Assembly (NCBI GenBank): GCA_040219275.1
Contig: JAVJSU010000085.1
Span: 1 to 64,000 of the forward strand
DNA length: 64,000 nucleotides
Reading direction: 5' to 3'
From: JAVJSU01 sp040219275
GTDB taxonomy: Bacteria > Chloroflexota > Anaerolineae > Aggregatilineales > Phototrophicaceae
Both the position numbers and the translations under genes were made by a program. Shown one piece after another: positions 51,928 through 60,600 of this stretch. Below the pieces are notes generated by a model. That model was not told the origin of the DNA. It was given only the letters and a program-made list of their open reading frames with translations, and made no database searches. Numbering within the stretch: the first letter of the stretch is position 1; each line of letters starts with the position of its first letter.

Positions 51928-52947
51928 ATGGTACTTAAATCCGAAAATGCCGCGCTAGACGCGACCTTCACCATCCGTCCGGCGCAGATGGAAGATTTGC
52001 AAACGGCAACTGACCTGTTCAATGCGGCGGATCGTCCCTTTTTTCATGCTGACCTCCATGATCTTGAAGAAACAAAAGCAGAGTGGGAAAACCCGCAATT
52101 TAACATGGAAACCAGCACGCTTGCCGTTTTCACCGCTGAAGGTCAGATGGTCGGCTATATCGAAATCTTCGATTACCGCGCCATGCCGGTGCGCCCGTGG
52201 ATATGGGGACGTATCCACCCGGATTATGAAGGACGCGGGATCGGCACGCATCTATTTGAATGGGTAGAGAAACGCTCGTATGATGTGTTTGACCGTGTGC
52301 CGGAAGATGCGGCGATCACCTTGATGACGGGCGTGCTCGACAAGAAAACCGATGCCTGTCGTTTTCTGGAAGACATGGGCATGACCTCCGAGCGAAGTGG
52401 TTACACCATGCTCATGGAAATGGACGAAGCCCCCGAACCTCCCACAATGCTTGAAGGTATCCGTATCGTCAATCAAAAAGACTATAACGCCGATATGCAA
52501 GCCATTTTTGCGGCTGTGCGTGGCTCGTTTCAGGATCATCGAGGCTTTGTGGACGAACCCTTTGACGTTTCCTTTGAACGCTGGCAACATTTCTGGACAA
52601 ATGATCCGCATTATGATCCGGCAGCGTGGTTATTGGCGCTGGATGGTGATGATATTGTCGGCATTTCGCTCTGTCGTGCACAATCCCACGAAGGTGAAGA
52701 TCGCGGGCATGTGCATCAATTAGGTGTCATCCGTGAATATCGTCGACGTGGAATCGCAATGGCACTCCTACGTCAGACCTTCGTGACCTTCTGGGAACGG
52801 GGCAAGCGCAAGGTTGATCTTGGTGTGGATGGTTCCAGCATCACTAACGCTGTCGCACTGTATGAACGTGCGGGCATGTCCATCGAAAAAGTCTACCTGA
52901 CCTACGAAAAAGAACTGCGCCCCGGTAAAGAATACAGCAATCAATAA
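51928..52947 (+). CDS. double-GNAT N-acetyltransferase
   Basis: 339 residues from ATG 51928 (MVLKSENAALDATFTIRPAQ); GAGG lies 8 bases upstream and the frame is open to 51850 without RBS. Two GNAT domains in tandem: ~15-165 (IHPDYEGRGIGTHLFEWVEKRS, a clear acetyl-CoA loop) and ~175-330 (LGVIREYRRRGIAMALLRQTFVTFW, with VDGSSITNAVALYERAGM). Both have the R/Q-x-x-G-x-G/A motif, so both may bind acetyl-CoA. The substrate is unknown; tandem GNATs of the mycothiol-synthase type have the same layout. Confidence 0.88.
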   Translation: MVLKSENAALDATFTIRPAQMEDLQTATDLFNAADRPFFHADLHDLEETKAEWENPQFNMETSTLAVFTAEGQMVGYIEIFDYRAMPVRPWIWGRIHPDYEGRGIGTHLFEWVEKRSYDVFDRVPEDAAITLMTGVLDKKTDACRFLEDMGMTSERSGYTMLMEMDEAPEPPTMLEGIRIVNQKDYNADMQAIFAAVRGSFQDHRGFVDEPFDVSFERWQHFWTNDPHYDPAAWLLALDGDDIVGISLCRAQSHEGEDRGHVHQLGVIREYRRRGIAMALLRQTFVTFWERGKRKVDLGVDGSSITNAVALYERAGMSIEKVYLTYEKELRPGKEYSNQ

Positions 52948-52977
52948 GCGCATTTCTTGCAGTCGTTACATACACCT

Positions 52978-53006
52978 TGCCAGATGGTCACTCGTCTGGC
53001 ATTTTT
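52978..53006 (+). terminator. intrinsic terminator
   Basis: Stem TGCCAGA / TCTGGCA around a 10-base loop, followed by five T. Confidence 0.8.
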
Positions 53007-53066
53007 GCGTCCTATGGTTGGCACATCATGCTATACTAGACAATGAATAGACATAAGGACTGATGG

Positions 53067-53621
53067 ATGGTCATTCAGCATAAGCGAACAATCGACGATT
53101 TTGAGGCGTTTATCGCTTTACCAGAATATTCAGAGCGCCGCTTTGAACTCATTAATGGGGAGATCGTAGAAAAAGTGACGACTGAAGAACATGGTGTAAT
53201 CGCCTCGAATATTATTTTCGGGTTCAAACTCTATGGTAATTCGCGGGGAGATCGTGTCGCTACCGAACCACGTCACCGTTCACCGGATGACGAGACTAAT
53301 GCACGTCTGCCGGATGTTGCCTATACTCTAAAAGAAGCCGCTTTGCCTGTGACACGCAAGGGTGCTGTCCCACAGATGCCCACCATCGCCGTTGAAATCA
53401 AATCACCTACGGATACCTACATAAAATTACGCGAAAAAGCCGCCTATTATCTGGAAAATGGTGTATTCATGGTGTGGCTGGTGTTCCCTGAAAAGCGGAT
53501 CATCGAAGTCTATCAAGTCGGCAAAGACCTGAAAATTTTGCTTGAGAACGACACCATTTCCGGTGGTGATGTGCTTCCGGGTTTTGAAATGAAAGTCAGT
53601 GATGTTTTTAGTGGTGTGTAA
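53067..53621 (+). CDS. Uma2-family PD-(D/E)XK endonuclease, copy 1
   Basis: 184 residues. The nuclease core is intact: RLPDVAY (Asp) and IAVEIKSPTD (E-x-K), followed by the LREKAAYYLENGVFMVWLVFPEKRIIEVY tail typical of Uma2. Uma2 genes are numerous in cyanobacteria and Chloroflexota and are of unproven role, often linked to mobile DNA. AAGGAC precedes the ATG. A second Uma2 gene follows 8 bases later. Confidence 0.9.
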   Translation: MVIQHKRTIDDFEAFIALPEYSERRFELINGEIVEKVTTEEHGVIASNIIFGFKLYGNSRGDRVATEPRHRSPDDETNARLPDVAYTLKEAALPVTRKGAVPQMPTIAVEIKSPTDTYIKLREKAAYYLENGVFMVWLVFPEKRIIEVYQVGKDLKILLENDTISGGDVLPGFEMKVSDVFSGV

Positions 53622-53629
53622 TCACAAAA

Positions 53630-54178
53630 ATGGATGTGGAACAATATCTCGCCTATGAACGTGGCGCTGACACACGTCATGAGTTTGTTGGCGGTGATGT
53701 ATGGGCGATGGCGGGTGAGTCCGAGCGGCATAATCAGATCACGTCAGCATTGAATTTTCTACTTTACGGACAATTACTTGACCGCGATTGTGCCGTCTTT
53801 CAGAGCGATATGCGCGTAAAGGCAGATGAAAAGGTATATTTTTGTCCTGATATTGTCGTCGTGTGTGGAGAAACCGACTATGCAGACGATACCCGCGACA
53901 TTTTGCTGAATCCAACCGTCGTGATCGAAGTCCTCTCACCGTCAAAAGAAGATTATGATCGCGGGCGTAAGTTCACGAATTATCGCAAAATCGCCAGCTT
54001 AAGAGATTATGTCCTCGTCGCGCAGAGCGAAATGAATGTCGAGCATCATGCACTGCGAGTCGGTGAGGGCTGGCTACTCAAAGAATATGCTAACGCCGAA
54101 GATCGCGTTCAACTCCTGTCAATTGACTGCACGCTCACTTTGAGCAACATCTACCGCAAAGTGACGTTTGATGGGTAA
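53630..54178 (+). CDS. Uma2-family PD-(D/E)XK endonuclease, copy 2
   Basis: 182 residues. The N-terminus MDVEQYLAYERGADTRHEFVGG is the usual Uma2 opening. The core is FCPDIVVVCG (Asp) and VVIEVLSPSKEDYDRGRKF, where the usual E-x-K is E-x-L, as in many subfamily members. It ends in RDYVLVAQSEMNVEH. It differs from copy 1 and so is not a recent duplicate. Co-transcribed with copy 1 (8-base gap). Confidence 0.9.
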   Translation: MDVEQYLAYERGADTRHEFVGGDVWAMAGESERHNQITSALNFLLYGQLLDRDCAVFQSDMRVKADEKVYFCPDIVVVCGETDYADDTRDILLNPTVVIEVLSPSKEDYDRGRKFTNYRKIASLRDYVLVAQSEMNVEHHALRVGEGWLLKEYANAEDRVQLLSIDCTLTLSNIYRKVTFDG

Positions 54179-54265
54179 TTTCACCATCAGCACATAGCCA
54201 TTCCCGCGACGCTCATCTATAATCTAACCTCTTCTATCTAAAATCTATCTTCACCCTGGATTCTT

Positions 54266-55231
54266 ATGCTCAAATGGATCGCCTTCTTTGCGCTATTTCT
54301 TATTTATGGCAGTGGCTTCATGTTCATCAGTGTCGCGGTGGAGCAACTCACACCACTCGAACTGACGAGTATCCGCTTCCTCTTCGGGTCGATTTTACTG
54401 CTGATCGCGCTCTATGCCACAGGCGGGCGCTTCCCCTCGGATTGGCATGGATTGCGTGATCTGACGATGGTCGGATTGCTCAATAATACGGTGCCGTTTT
54501 TGCTGGTCGCATGGGCGCAGACGCAAGGCGTGGCGAGTGGTCTGACAGGGGTGCTCATCGCCACAAATCCACTGTTTACGGTTGTCATGGCACACTTTCT
54601 CTTTTCGGATGAGCGCATGACCCGTTACAAAATTGTCGGTCTGGCGATTGGATTTTTGGGCGTTGTCGTGCTGGCGAGTCGCAATTTCTCCGGCGATGAT
54701 GTGCTGACGAGCAACCTGACCGGGCAACTCGCCGTGATTTTCTCCGCCTTTTGCTTTGCATCCGCCGCTGTCTATAGCCGTAAAGCGATGCAAGGCGAGA
54801 CGAGCAACCCGCTGTTGATTTCCGCCGGATCGACGTTTATGGCAATGTTGATGACCGTTGGCTTATGGGTGTTCAATATCGCCACCGGAACGCCGATTTC
54901 CGACACCACCGCGCTAAAAAGTGAAACGATCCTGTCCGTTATTGTCCTTGTGGTGGTGCATTCGTTTATCGCCTTCAGCCTCGTATTTTATGTCATCCGC
55001 GAACTCGGCGTAACGCGTGCTTCGATGATGGCGTATATGATTCCGCTGGTCAGCTTGATGCTCGGCGCGATCTTCCTCGACGAAGTGCTTGATGCGCGGG
55101 TCTTGCTGGCGACAACCATGATTCTGGGCAGTCTCGCCATCGCTAATTTTGGGCGACGCATCGTCTACCTGCTACGTTCCGCTACGGTAGGTCTCTCGCC
55201 GAGTTTAGGTTCATTGCACGACCACAAATAG
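54266..55231 (+). CDS. EamA-family (DMT) transporter
   Basis: 321 residues, ten predicted membrane spans as two EamA repeats (~5-140 and ~150-290). The family features LELTSIRFLFGSILLLIAL, GLTGVLIATNPLFTVVMAHFLFSDERMTRYKIVGLAIGFLGVVVL and LGVTRASMMAYMIPLVSLMLGAIFLDEVL are clear. A drug/metabolite exporter of unknown substrate. Convergent with pfaD, 13 bases apart, with no obvious terminator between them. Confidence 0.92.
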   Translation: MLKWIAFFALFLIYGSGFMFISVAVEQLTPLELTSIRFLFGSILLLIALYATGGRFPSDWHGLRDLTMVGLLNNTVPFLLVAWAQTQGVASGLTGVLIATNPLFTVVMAHFLFSDERMTRYKIVGLAIGFLGVVVLASRNFSGDDVLTSNLTGQLAVIFSAFCFASAAVYSRKAMQGETSNPLLISAGSTFMAMLMTVGLWVFNIATGTPISDTTALKSETILSVIVLVVVHSFIAFSLVFYVIRELGVTRASMMAYMIPLVSLMLGAIFLDEVLDARVLLATTMILGSLAIANFGRRIVYLLRSATVGLSPSLGSLHDHK

Positions 55232-55244
55232 GTTGTACAGGTTG

Positions 55245-56882
55245 CTACACCAGCGCCTTTTCCGGCACATATTGCGTGAAGCGCGGGGCAAAATCTGCAC
55301 CCTGCATCTTGAGCGCCTGCATCCGATAGAGGAACGCCGCTCCCACCATAATATGCTCCGCGAGATCGGCAACATGGCGATTCTCGTAACTTTCCAGATA
55401 CGTCCCCTTAACCCACGCGTTAAATGCACCCATCGCCGGACCGCACCAGATTTGATAATCCATTTCGCGCCCTTGCTCGCCGATGTTCGACCAGCGCGAC
55501 GACAGACCGAGATACCAGCGGAAGATCAGCGCCATTTTACGCTTGGGGTTGTCCTTCGCCCGTTCGAGTTGTTCAGGGTCGCGTTCTTCAAAGAACTTGA
55601 CCGTCCCCGCCCAGATGTCTTCTAGCGGTTGGCGGAAGACCGATTTTTCCAGCCGTTCGCGCTCTTTCGCCGGAATATCATCAATGCTGTTGTGCTCGGC
55701 ATAATATTCGTAGAGTTTTTGCGCCCGCATCGGGAACATCGTGCCACGTTTGAGCACCTGCACGTTTACACCCATCTCGAACATATCCGCCGCCGGAGCC
55801 ATCATGACATCCGCCATATCCGCCTCGGAGAGTGCCTTCTTGGTGTGGATGGACGAGCCTGCTTCCATCGCGGATTGGTTGATCGACCCCGTGACGACAT
55901 ACGACGCGCCCATCATAAACGCCGCCAATGCCGCCGACGGTGTGCCGATGCCCCCTGCCGCGCCCACACGCACCGGAACAGCATAATTCTGCTCGGCTTG
56001 AATATCATCACGCAACGCCAGAATCGACGGCAACAGCGCCACCAGCGGGCGATTATCCGTGTGTCCACCGCTATCCGCCTCACAGGTGATGTCATCGGCG
56101 ACGGGAACGCTTAAAGCCATCTGTGCTTGCTCTGCGCTAATCAACCCCTGTTGCACCAGCGGATTGAGAATGCGTTCCGGTGCGGGATTCATAAAATGGG
56201 TAGCCACTTCACGACGGGAAATTTTGGCGATGATGCGATTGCCAATATTCACCGAGCCATCCGCGTTACGGCTGAGTCCGGCGGCACGATACCAGACCAC
56301 CTGCGGCGTTAAATCCAGAAAGGCGGAGGCTTCCACCACTTTTACGCCATATTTCAAGAAGGAGGCGACTGCATCGCGCTCCATTTTTTCTTCACTTGGG
56401 CTATGAATCAGGTTGAAGGCATACGGACCGTCCGGCAACGCGCCCTGAACCTTCTCCAACGCCGCTTGCAAACGCGCCGGAACATTTCCCGCCGCGCCAT
56501 ACGATGCCAGCATGTTCGCCTTGCCCATCGCAATCACAAGCTCTTCGGAGGCGATGCTGTTCGCCATCGCGCCTGTCGCATAATTGTATTTCACGCCATA
56601 CGCTTCACGGAACGTCGAATCGCCCAATTGCGCGGGATCAATCGGTGGCACAGCGGCGAGTACCTGTAAACCGCCTGCAACATTCGACGCGTGAATTTGC
56701 CCGCCGCTCGCCACGCCGATGCGTGTGCCATCCGTTACGACCAGCGCCGCCTTGCCCAGATTGAGCAAATTGGCTTTGATGCCCGCTTCATCATAGGCAA
56801 CTTCATCGGGCGTGCCTGTCCATGTTTGTCCGGTGGGTGCGCCACTAATGCGAATACCGGATGCTGTCATCATGTTTGTCAT
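55245..56882 (-). CDS. pfaD: PfaD-type trans-acting enoyl reductase (PUFA/secondary lipid synthase)
   Basis: 545 residues from ATG 56882 (MTNMMTASGIRISG), with GGAAA upstream; a TTG four codons earlier is less likely. It is an FMN-dependent TIM barrel of the 2-nitropropane-dioxygenase type. The flavin loop VRVGAAGGIGTPSAALAAFMMGASYVVTGSINQS lies at ~310-345, and the PfaD-specific C-terminal helical region follows (KTFFEERDPEQLERAKDNPKRKMALIFRWYLGLSSRW, GPAMGAFNAWVKG). It reduces double bonds in trans during iterative chain growth. Same strand as the megasynthase upstream, with one Uma2 gene between. Confidence 0.93.
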   Translation of the reverse strand: MTNMMTASGIRISGAPTGQTWTGTPDEVAYDEAGIKANLLNLGKAALVVTDGTRIGVASGGQIHASNVAGGLQVLAAVPPIDPAQLGDSTFREAYGVKYNYATGAMANSIASEELVIAMGKANMLASYGAAGNVPARLQAALEKVQGALPDGPYAFNLIHSPSEEKMERDAVASFLKYGVKVVEASAFLDLTPQVVWYRAAGLSRNADGSVNIGNRIIAKISRREVATHFMNPAPERILNPLVQQGLISAEQAQMALSVPVADDITCEADSGGHTDNRPLVALLPSILALRDDIQAEQNYAVPVRVGAAGGIGTPSAALAAFMMGASYVVTGSINQSAMEAGSSIHTKKALSEADMADVMMAPAADMFEMGVNVQVLKRGTMFPMRAQKLYEYYAEHNSIDDIPAKERERLEKSVFRQPLEDIWAGTVKFFEERDPEQLERAKDNPKRKMALIFRWYLGLSSRWSNIGEQGREMDYQIWCGPAMGAFNAWVKGTYLESYENRHVADLAEHIMVGAAFLYRMQALKMQGADFAPRFTQYVPEKALV

Positions 56883-56903
56883 CGCTATTTCCAATCCCCA
56901 TCG

Positions 56904-57467
56904 TTATGGGAAAATTTCATTAATCGGCAGGGTAAAGCCCGGCAGAACATCGCCACCCTGTAAAACTGCATCACGTCCAACCGTTTCAACGTGCGGATTT
57001 TCAGCATCATCTGACGGCGTGAACACTTCTATCGTTTGCGTGGCAGGATAGACAATCCACACCATTTTCGAGCCATGCTTGAGGTAGTATTTGGCTTTTT
57101 CGGTCAATTCTTCAAACGTGTTGCTCGGCGATTTGACCTCTACCGCCAGATCAGGCATGAGGTTCATATAGCCTTTCACCGATTTTTCCGGCAAACGCGC
57201 CGTGCTTGTAAAGGCAATATCCGGTGAATAGACGGTATGCTTGTCTACATAATGCCCAACTTCGGTCATGACTTCGCCCAGATGATTCATATGCACAAAA
57301 GCGAGCACGCGTGAACCAAGAAGAAGTGTTGTTGTACCATGTTCACGCCCTACAGGGTGCATCACTAAGACACCTCCACGTAATTCAAGTTGATGTCCTT
57401 CAAAGCGGGGTAGCCCTGAAAGCACCCATAGATCATCAGCTGTATACAATTTTTCATGCAGAGTCAT
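56904..57467 (-). CDS. Uma2-family PD-(D/E)XK endonuclease, copy 3, inside the lipid locus
   Basis: 187 residues, start MTLHEKLYTADDLWVLSG. The nuclease core YSPDIAF (Asp) and LAVEVKSPSNTF (E-x-K) is intact, followed by LTEKAKYYLKHGSKMVWIVYPATQTIEVF. It lies 21 bases from the pfaD ATG and is co-oriented with it, so it could be co-transcribed. Lipid-synthase loci of this kind are not known to need a nuclease; insertion by transfer is likelier than a role in lipid making. A palindromic repeat lies just upstream. Confidence 0.88.
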   Translation of the reverse strand: MTLHEKLYTADDLWVLSGLPRFEGHQLELRGGVLVMHPVGREHGTTTLLLGSRVLAFVHMNHLGEVMTEVGHYVDKHTVYSPDIAFTSTARLPEKSVKGYMNLMPDLAVEVKSPSNTFEELTEKAKYYLKHGSKMVWIVYPATQTIEVFTPSDDAENPHVETVGRDAVLQGGDVLPGFTLPINEIFP

Positions 57468-57535
57468 GCGGTTGACCTCTCCGCTTGTTTATAGTTATCG
57501 GGTTCGCACCCGGTTCATCGTCACGACGTACGTCC

Positions 57536-57560
57536 GTAGGGGCGACCTGCCAGGTCGCGC
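57536..57560. repeat. dispersed palindromic repeat, variant
   Basis: GTAGGGGCGACCTG-C-CAGGTCGC, the same inner stem as the 35420 copy. It sits between the Uma2 gene and the megasynthase gene. Confidence 0.8.
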
Positions 57561-57629
57561 TGTTACTAGATCACATCAAATCGGTACATCCTGACGTTAA
57601 TTTTAGCATATCTATCAGAACACCCGCCC

Positions 57630-60600
57630 CTACGCCTCGACAATCGCCAGCGCGAGATCGTTGATTTCGTAAATACGCAGGGCATCGCGCCACAGACTCG
57701 CATCCGCATAAATTACGACTTTGCCGTCGCTCTTCTCGACGCGCTTAATGTTGGCTTCAACGTGCGATTTTTCGCTGGTCGAAAGAATCTGCCCGCGATA
57801 CTTCCACGACACTTTATGCCCGGCGTTACCCGCCAGCGCACCATCCACCTGAGAGAAACGCGGGGCGTTAAAGCCCTCCGCAAGTCCCGTTTCTATGGCA
57901 TAGGCTTGCATCGCCTGCAAAATTGTCTCCACGCCGATGCTACCGGGCATCACGGGGTCTTCATGGAAATGGCAGAAGAAGAACCACGTCGCCGGATCAA
58001 TCACCGTGTTGGCGTAAGCATAACCCTCGCCATATTTGCCCCCGCCCGGCACGAGGATAATCTCGCTCGTAAATTCAAGTTGCCCGTGACTCAGGCGCAA
58101 ATAGCCCTCGCCGAGTTCATCTTTCGGATCAACGCGGATCATCTGTGATTCGGTGAGGTCAACCGTATCAATCCAGCGCGGAACGGTCTTACCTGCATCC
58201 AAACCCGCTTGGCTGGCGAGCGATTCTTTGGTGAAGTAGCCGAAGGTCGCTTCGCCCTCGTAGAATTTTTCGCCCTCGTCGTACATCACGAAGCTATATT
58301 TCTGGATGATAATGCCCTGCATGACCGTGTTGCCGAGCATGGTCACATAGTTGGTGATCGTCCGCCCGCGCATATCTTTGTCGCTATAAAGCGTGCCGTG
58401 ACCGTCAAGATTACGGAAGTAAAAATCAATATCAGGGAAATCCAGCGTCGGTCCATGATATGCAGACAGAAAACCGCTCGGCTGAAGCGCGATTTCCATA
58501 TAGACCGAATACGGCATCACCGGATAGGCGTTATCACGGTAGAACCACTCATCCGCAGGCACATCATATTCAGCGTGAATCTGCGTTCCCGGCTTGGAGA
58601 CAAACCGTTCACCCTCGATGGTCACGGCGCGGGTGACGAGCAATAAGTCACCATTCGGGATGCGCGGCGCACGCACATTGTCGTAAATGGCATACCGCTC
58701 CCCGAAGCAATCGGCGATTCGACGCAACGCAAACGTATCAATCGCGTGGAAATCATATTGTGGCGTAATCCCCTGCAAAATCGACGGCGCGGTGTTGGGA
58801 TTGGGTGCAGGGATCGGCGGCAATGGCTTTTCCTGCACGACGGGCGCTTGCACGGTGGCGACATGAGCAGGCGCTTGAGACGCGGGGACTCCACTGGCGA
58901 TTTGCATTCCGACCATTTCACCCAATTGGCGTAACCCTTCCTGCCGTGATTGCAAAAAGGTAATGTGTGCCGCGCTGATCGGGTCTTTAACCGGTTCGGT
59001 GGATGCTGGACGCGCTAAATATGAAGGCATATCGGTTTCCTCTACTACACTTGAAACAGTCTGTTTAGACGCAACATTGCGCTGAATATCATCGAATTTG
59101 GCGCGATTCTCGTCATTGACGATGGCGCTATATAAATCTTGCCCGCCGAGCCGCACCGTGCGAACCAATTTACGTCCGTTCGTTTCGATGACGGGGGCGT
59201 TATAGAGGGGCGCTAAATTCAACGGGACGCGATGCGCTACCAATTGCGCCAGCATTTTAATCACAGAAACGCGATCATCCGTGCCGAGATTATCAATGCT
59301 CACAGCGAGATGTGGTCGATCACCGAGCGATTCATCCACCCAGCGCGCACACGTACTGCGCGGACCGAGTTCGATGAATACCCGCGCACCATCGGCGTAG
59401 GTTTCTTCCACAAGGCGCGGGAAGTCGATCTGCTTACATGCCATGCGGGCGATGCTGTTGGCGATGACGGTCTGCTCAATGCGAATCGGCGTGTAATCCG
59501 CCGCCGAGTAGAACACCACGCTATCATCAACCGGAGTGACGGGTAAATTGTGCAGGCGATAATACTCGCCGAATTCGCTCATCATGGCTTCGTTGTGGAT
59601 GACCACGCTAAACGGCGCACGCATACTGTCCCCGCCGACGCTTTCCACCACCCGCGCACAGGCGGCAGGTTCTCCGGCGATCATCACTTCGTTAGGCGTG
59701 TTGATGTGCGTCACATACACCTTGCGCTCCAAATCGACGGCGGCTTTCACGCGATCCGCAGGCGCGGCGATAAAATAGGCTGTCCACACATCCGCGTCCG
59801 GCACATCGTCAGGGATGCCCCACGCTTCACGGACGGCGTTCATCGGTCCGGTCAGGCGGTCTTTAAACAGATCAGTACTGTGCAAGCCCTGACTGCCCAG
59901 ATCGCCCTCACGCCACACATCCATCGCCCACATCATACTGCCTTCGCCCAGACTATAGCCGAATGCCTCGCCTGGTTGAATATCAAATACATCTCGCATG
60001 ATGCGCGTATAAATCAGCGCGAAGCTCAAGCCGGATTCGATCATAGAGACCGCATCGGCATTCAGCGCGTCTTTCATCTGACGTGTGATTTTGGGACCCG
60101 GTTTCTCTAGCGTGCGCGGATAGAGCATATGCTCCGCGACGGCTTCCCCGACATCAGATTTGACGGCTTTGAGCGCATCATACGTTTGCGGGAAGAGTTG
60201 AAGCACATCATAACCGAGCTTGGGATAACTGTTAAACGCGCCCGGATACACGAAAGCGACCTTGCCACTTTCGCCCACCGGAGTCGCGCTGAAGCTACTG
60301 CCCGCAGGCGTTCCCCAGTCGCCACCCTGTGCGAACGTCGATGGCACACCCTCCCGCGCCCGCATAATCTCCTTACGCAATTCGTCGATGTTGCGGGCGA
60401 CCAGCGCCAATGTATACGGCGCGGCGCTATTTTGGGTATATTCGGCGAACACCGTGTCCGCCAGATGCCCTAAATCGTCGGACGTGTTGGCGAGTGCGGC
60501 GAAGGCTTCCAGACGCGTCACCAAATCAATCTGACCGTTTCCAGCCAGTGGGAACAGGTAAATGTTGCCGTGGCGCAGATAACCATTATCGACTGCCGCA

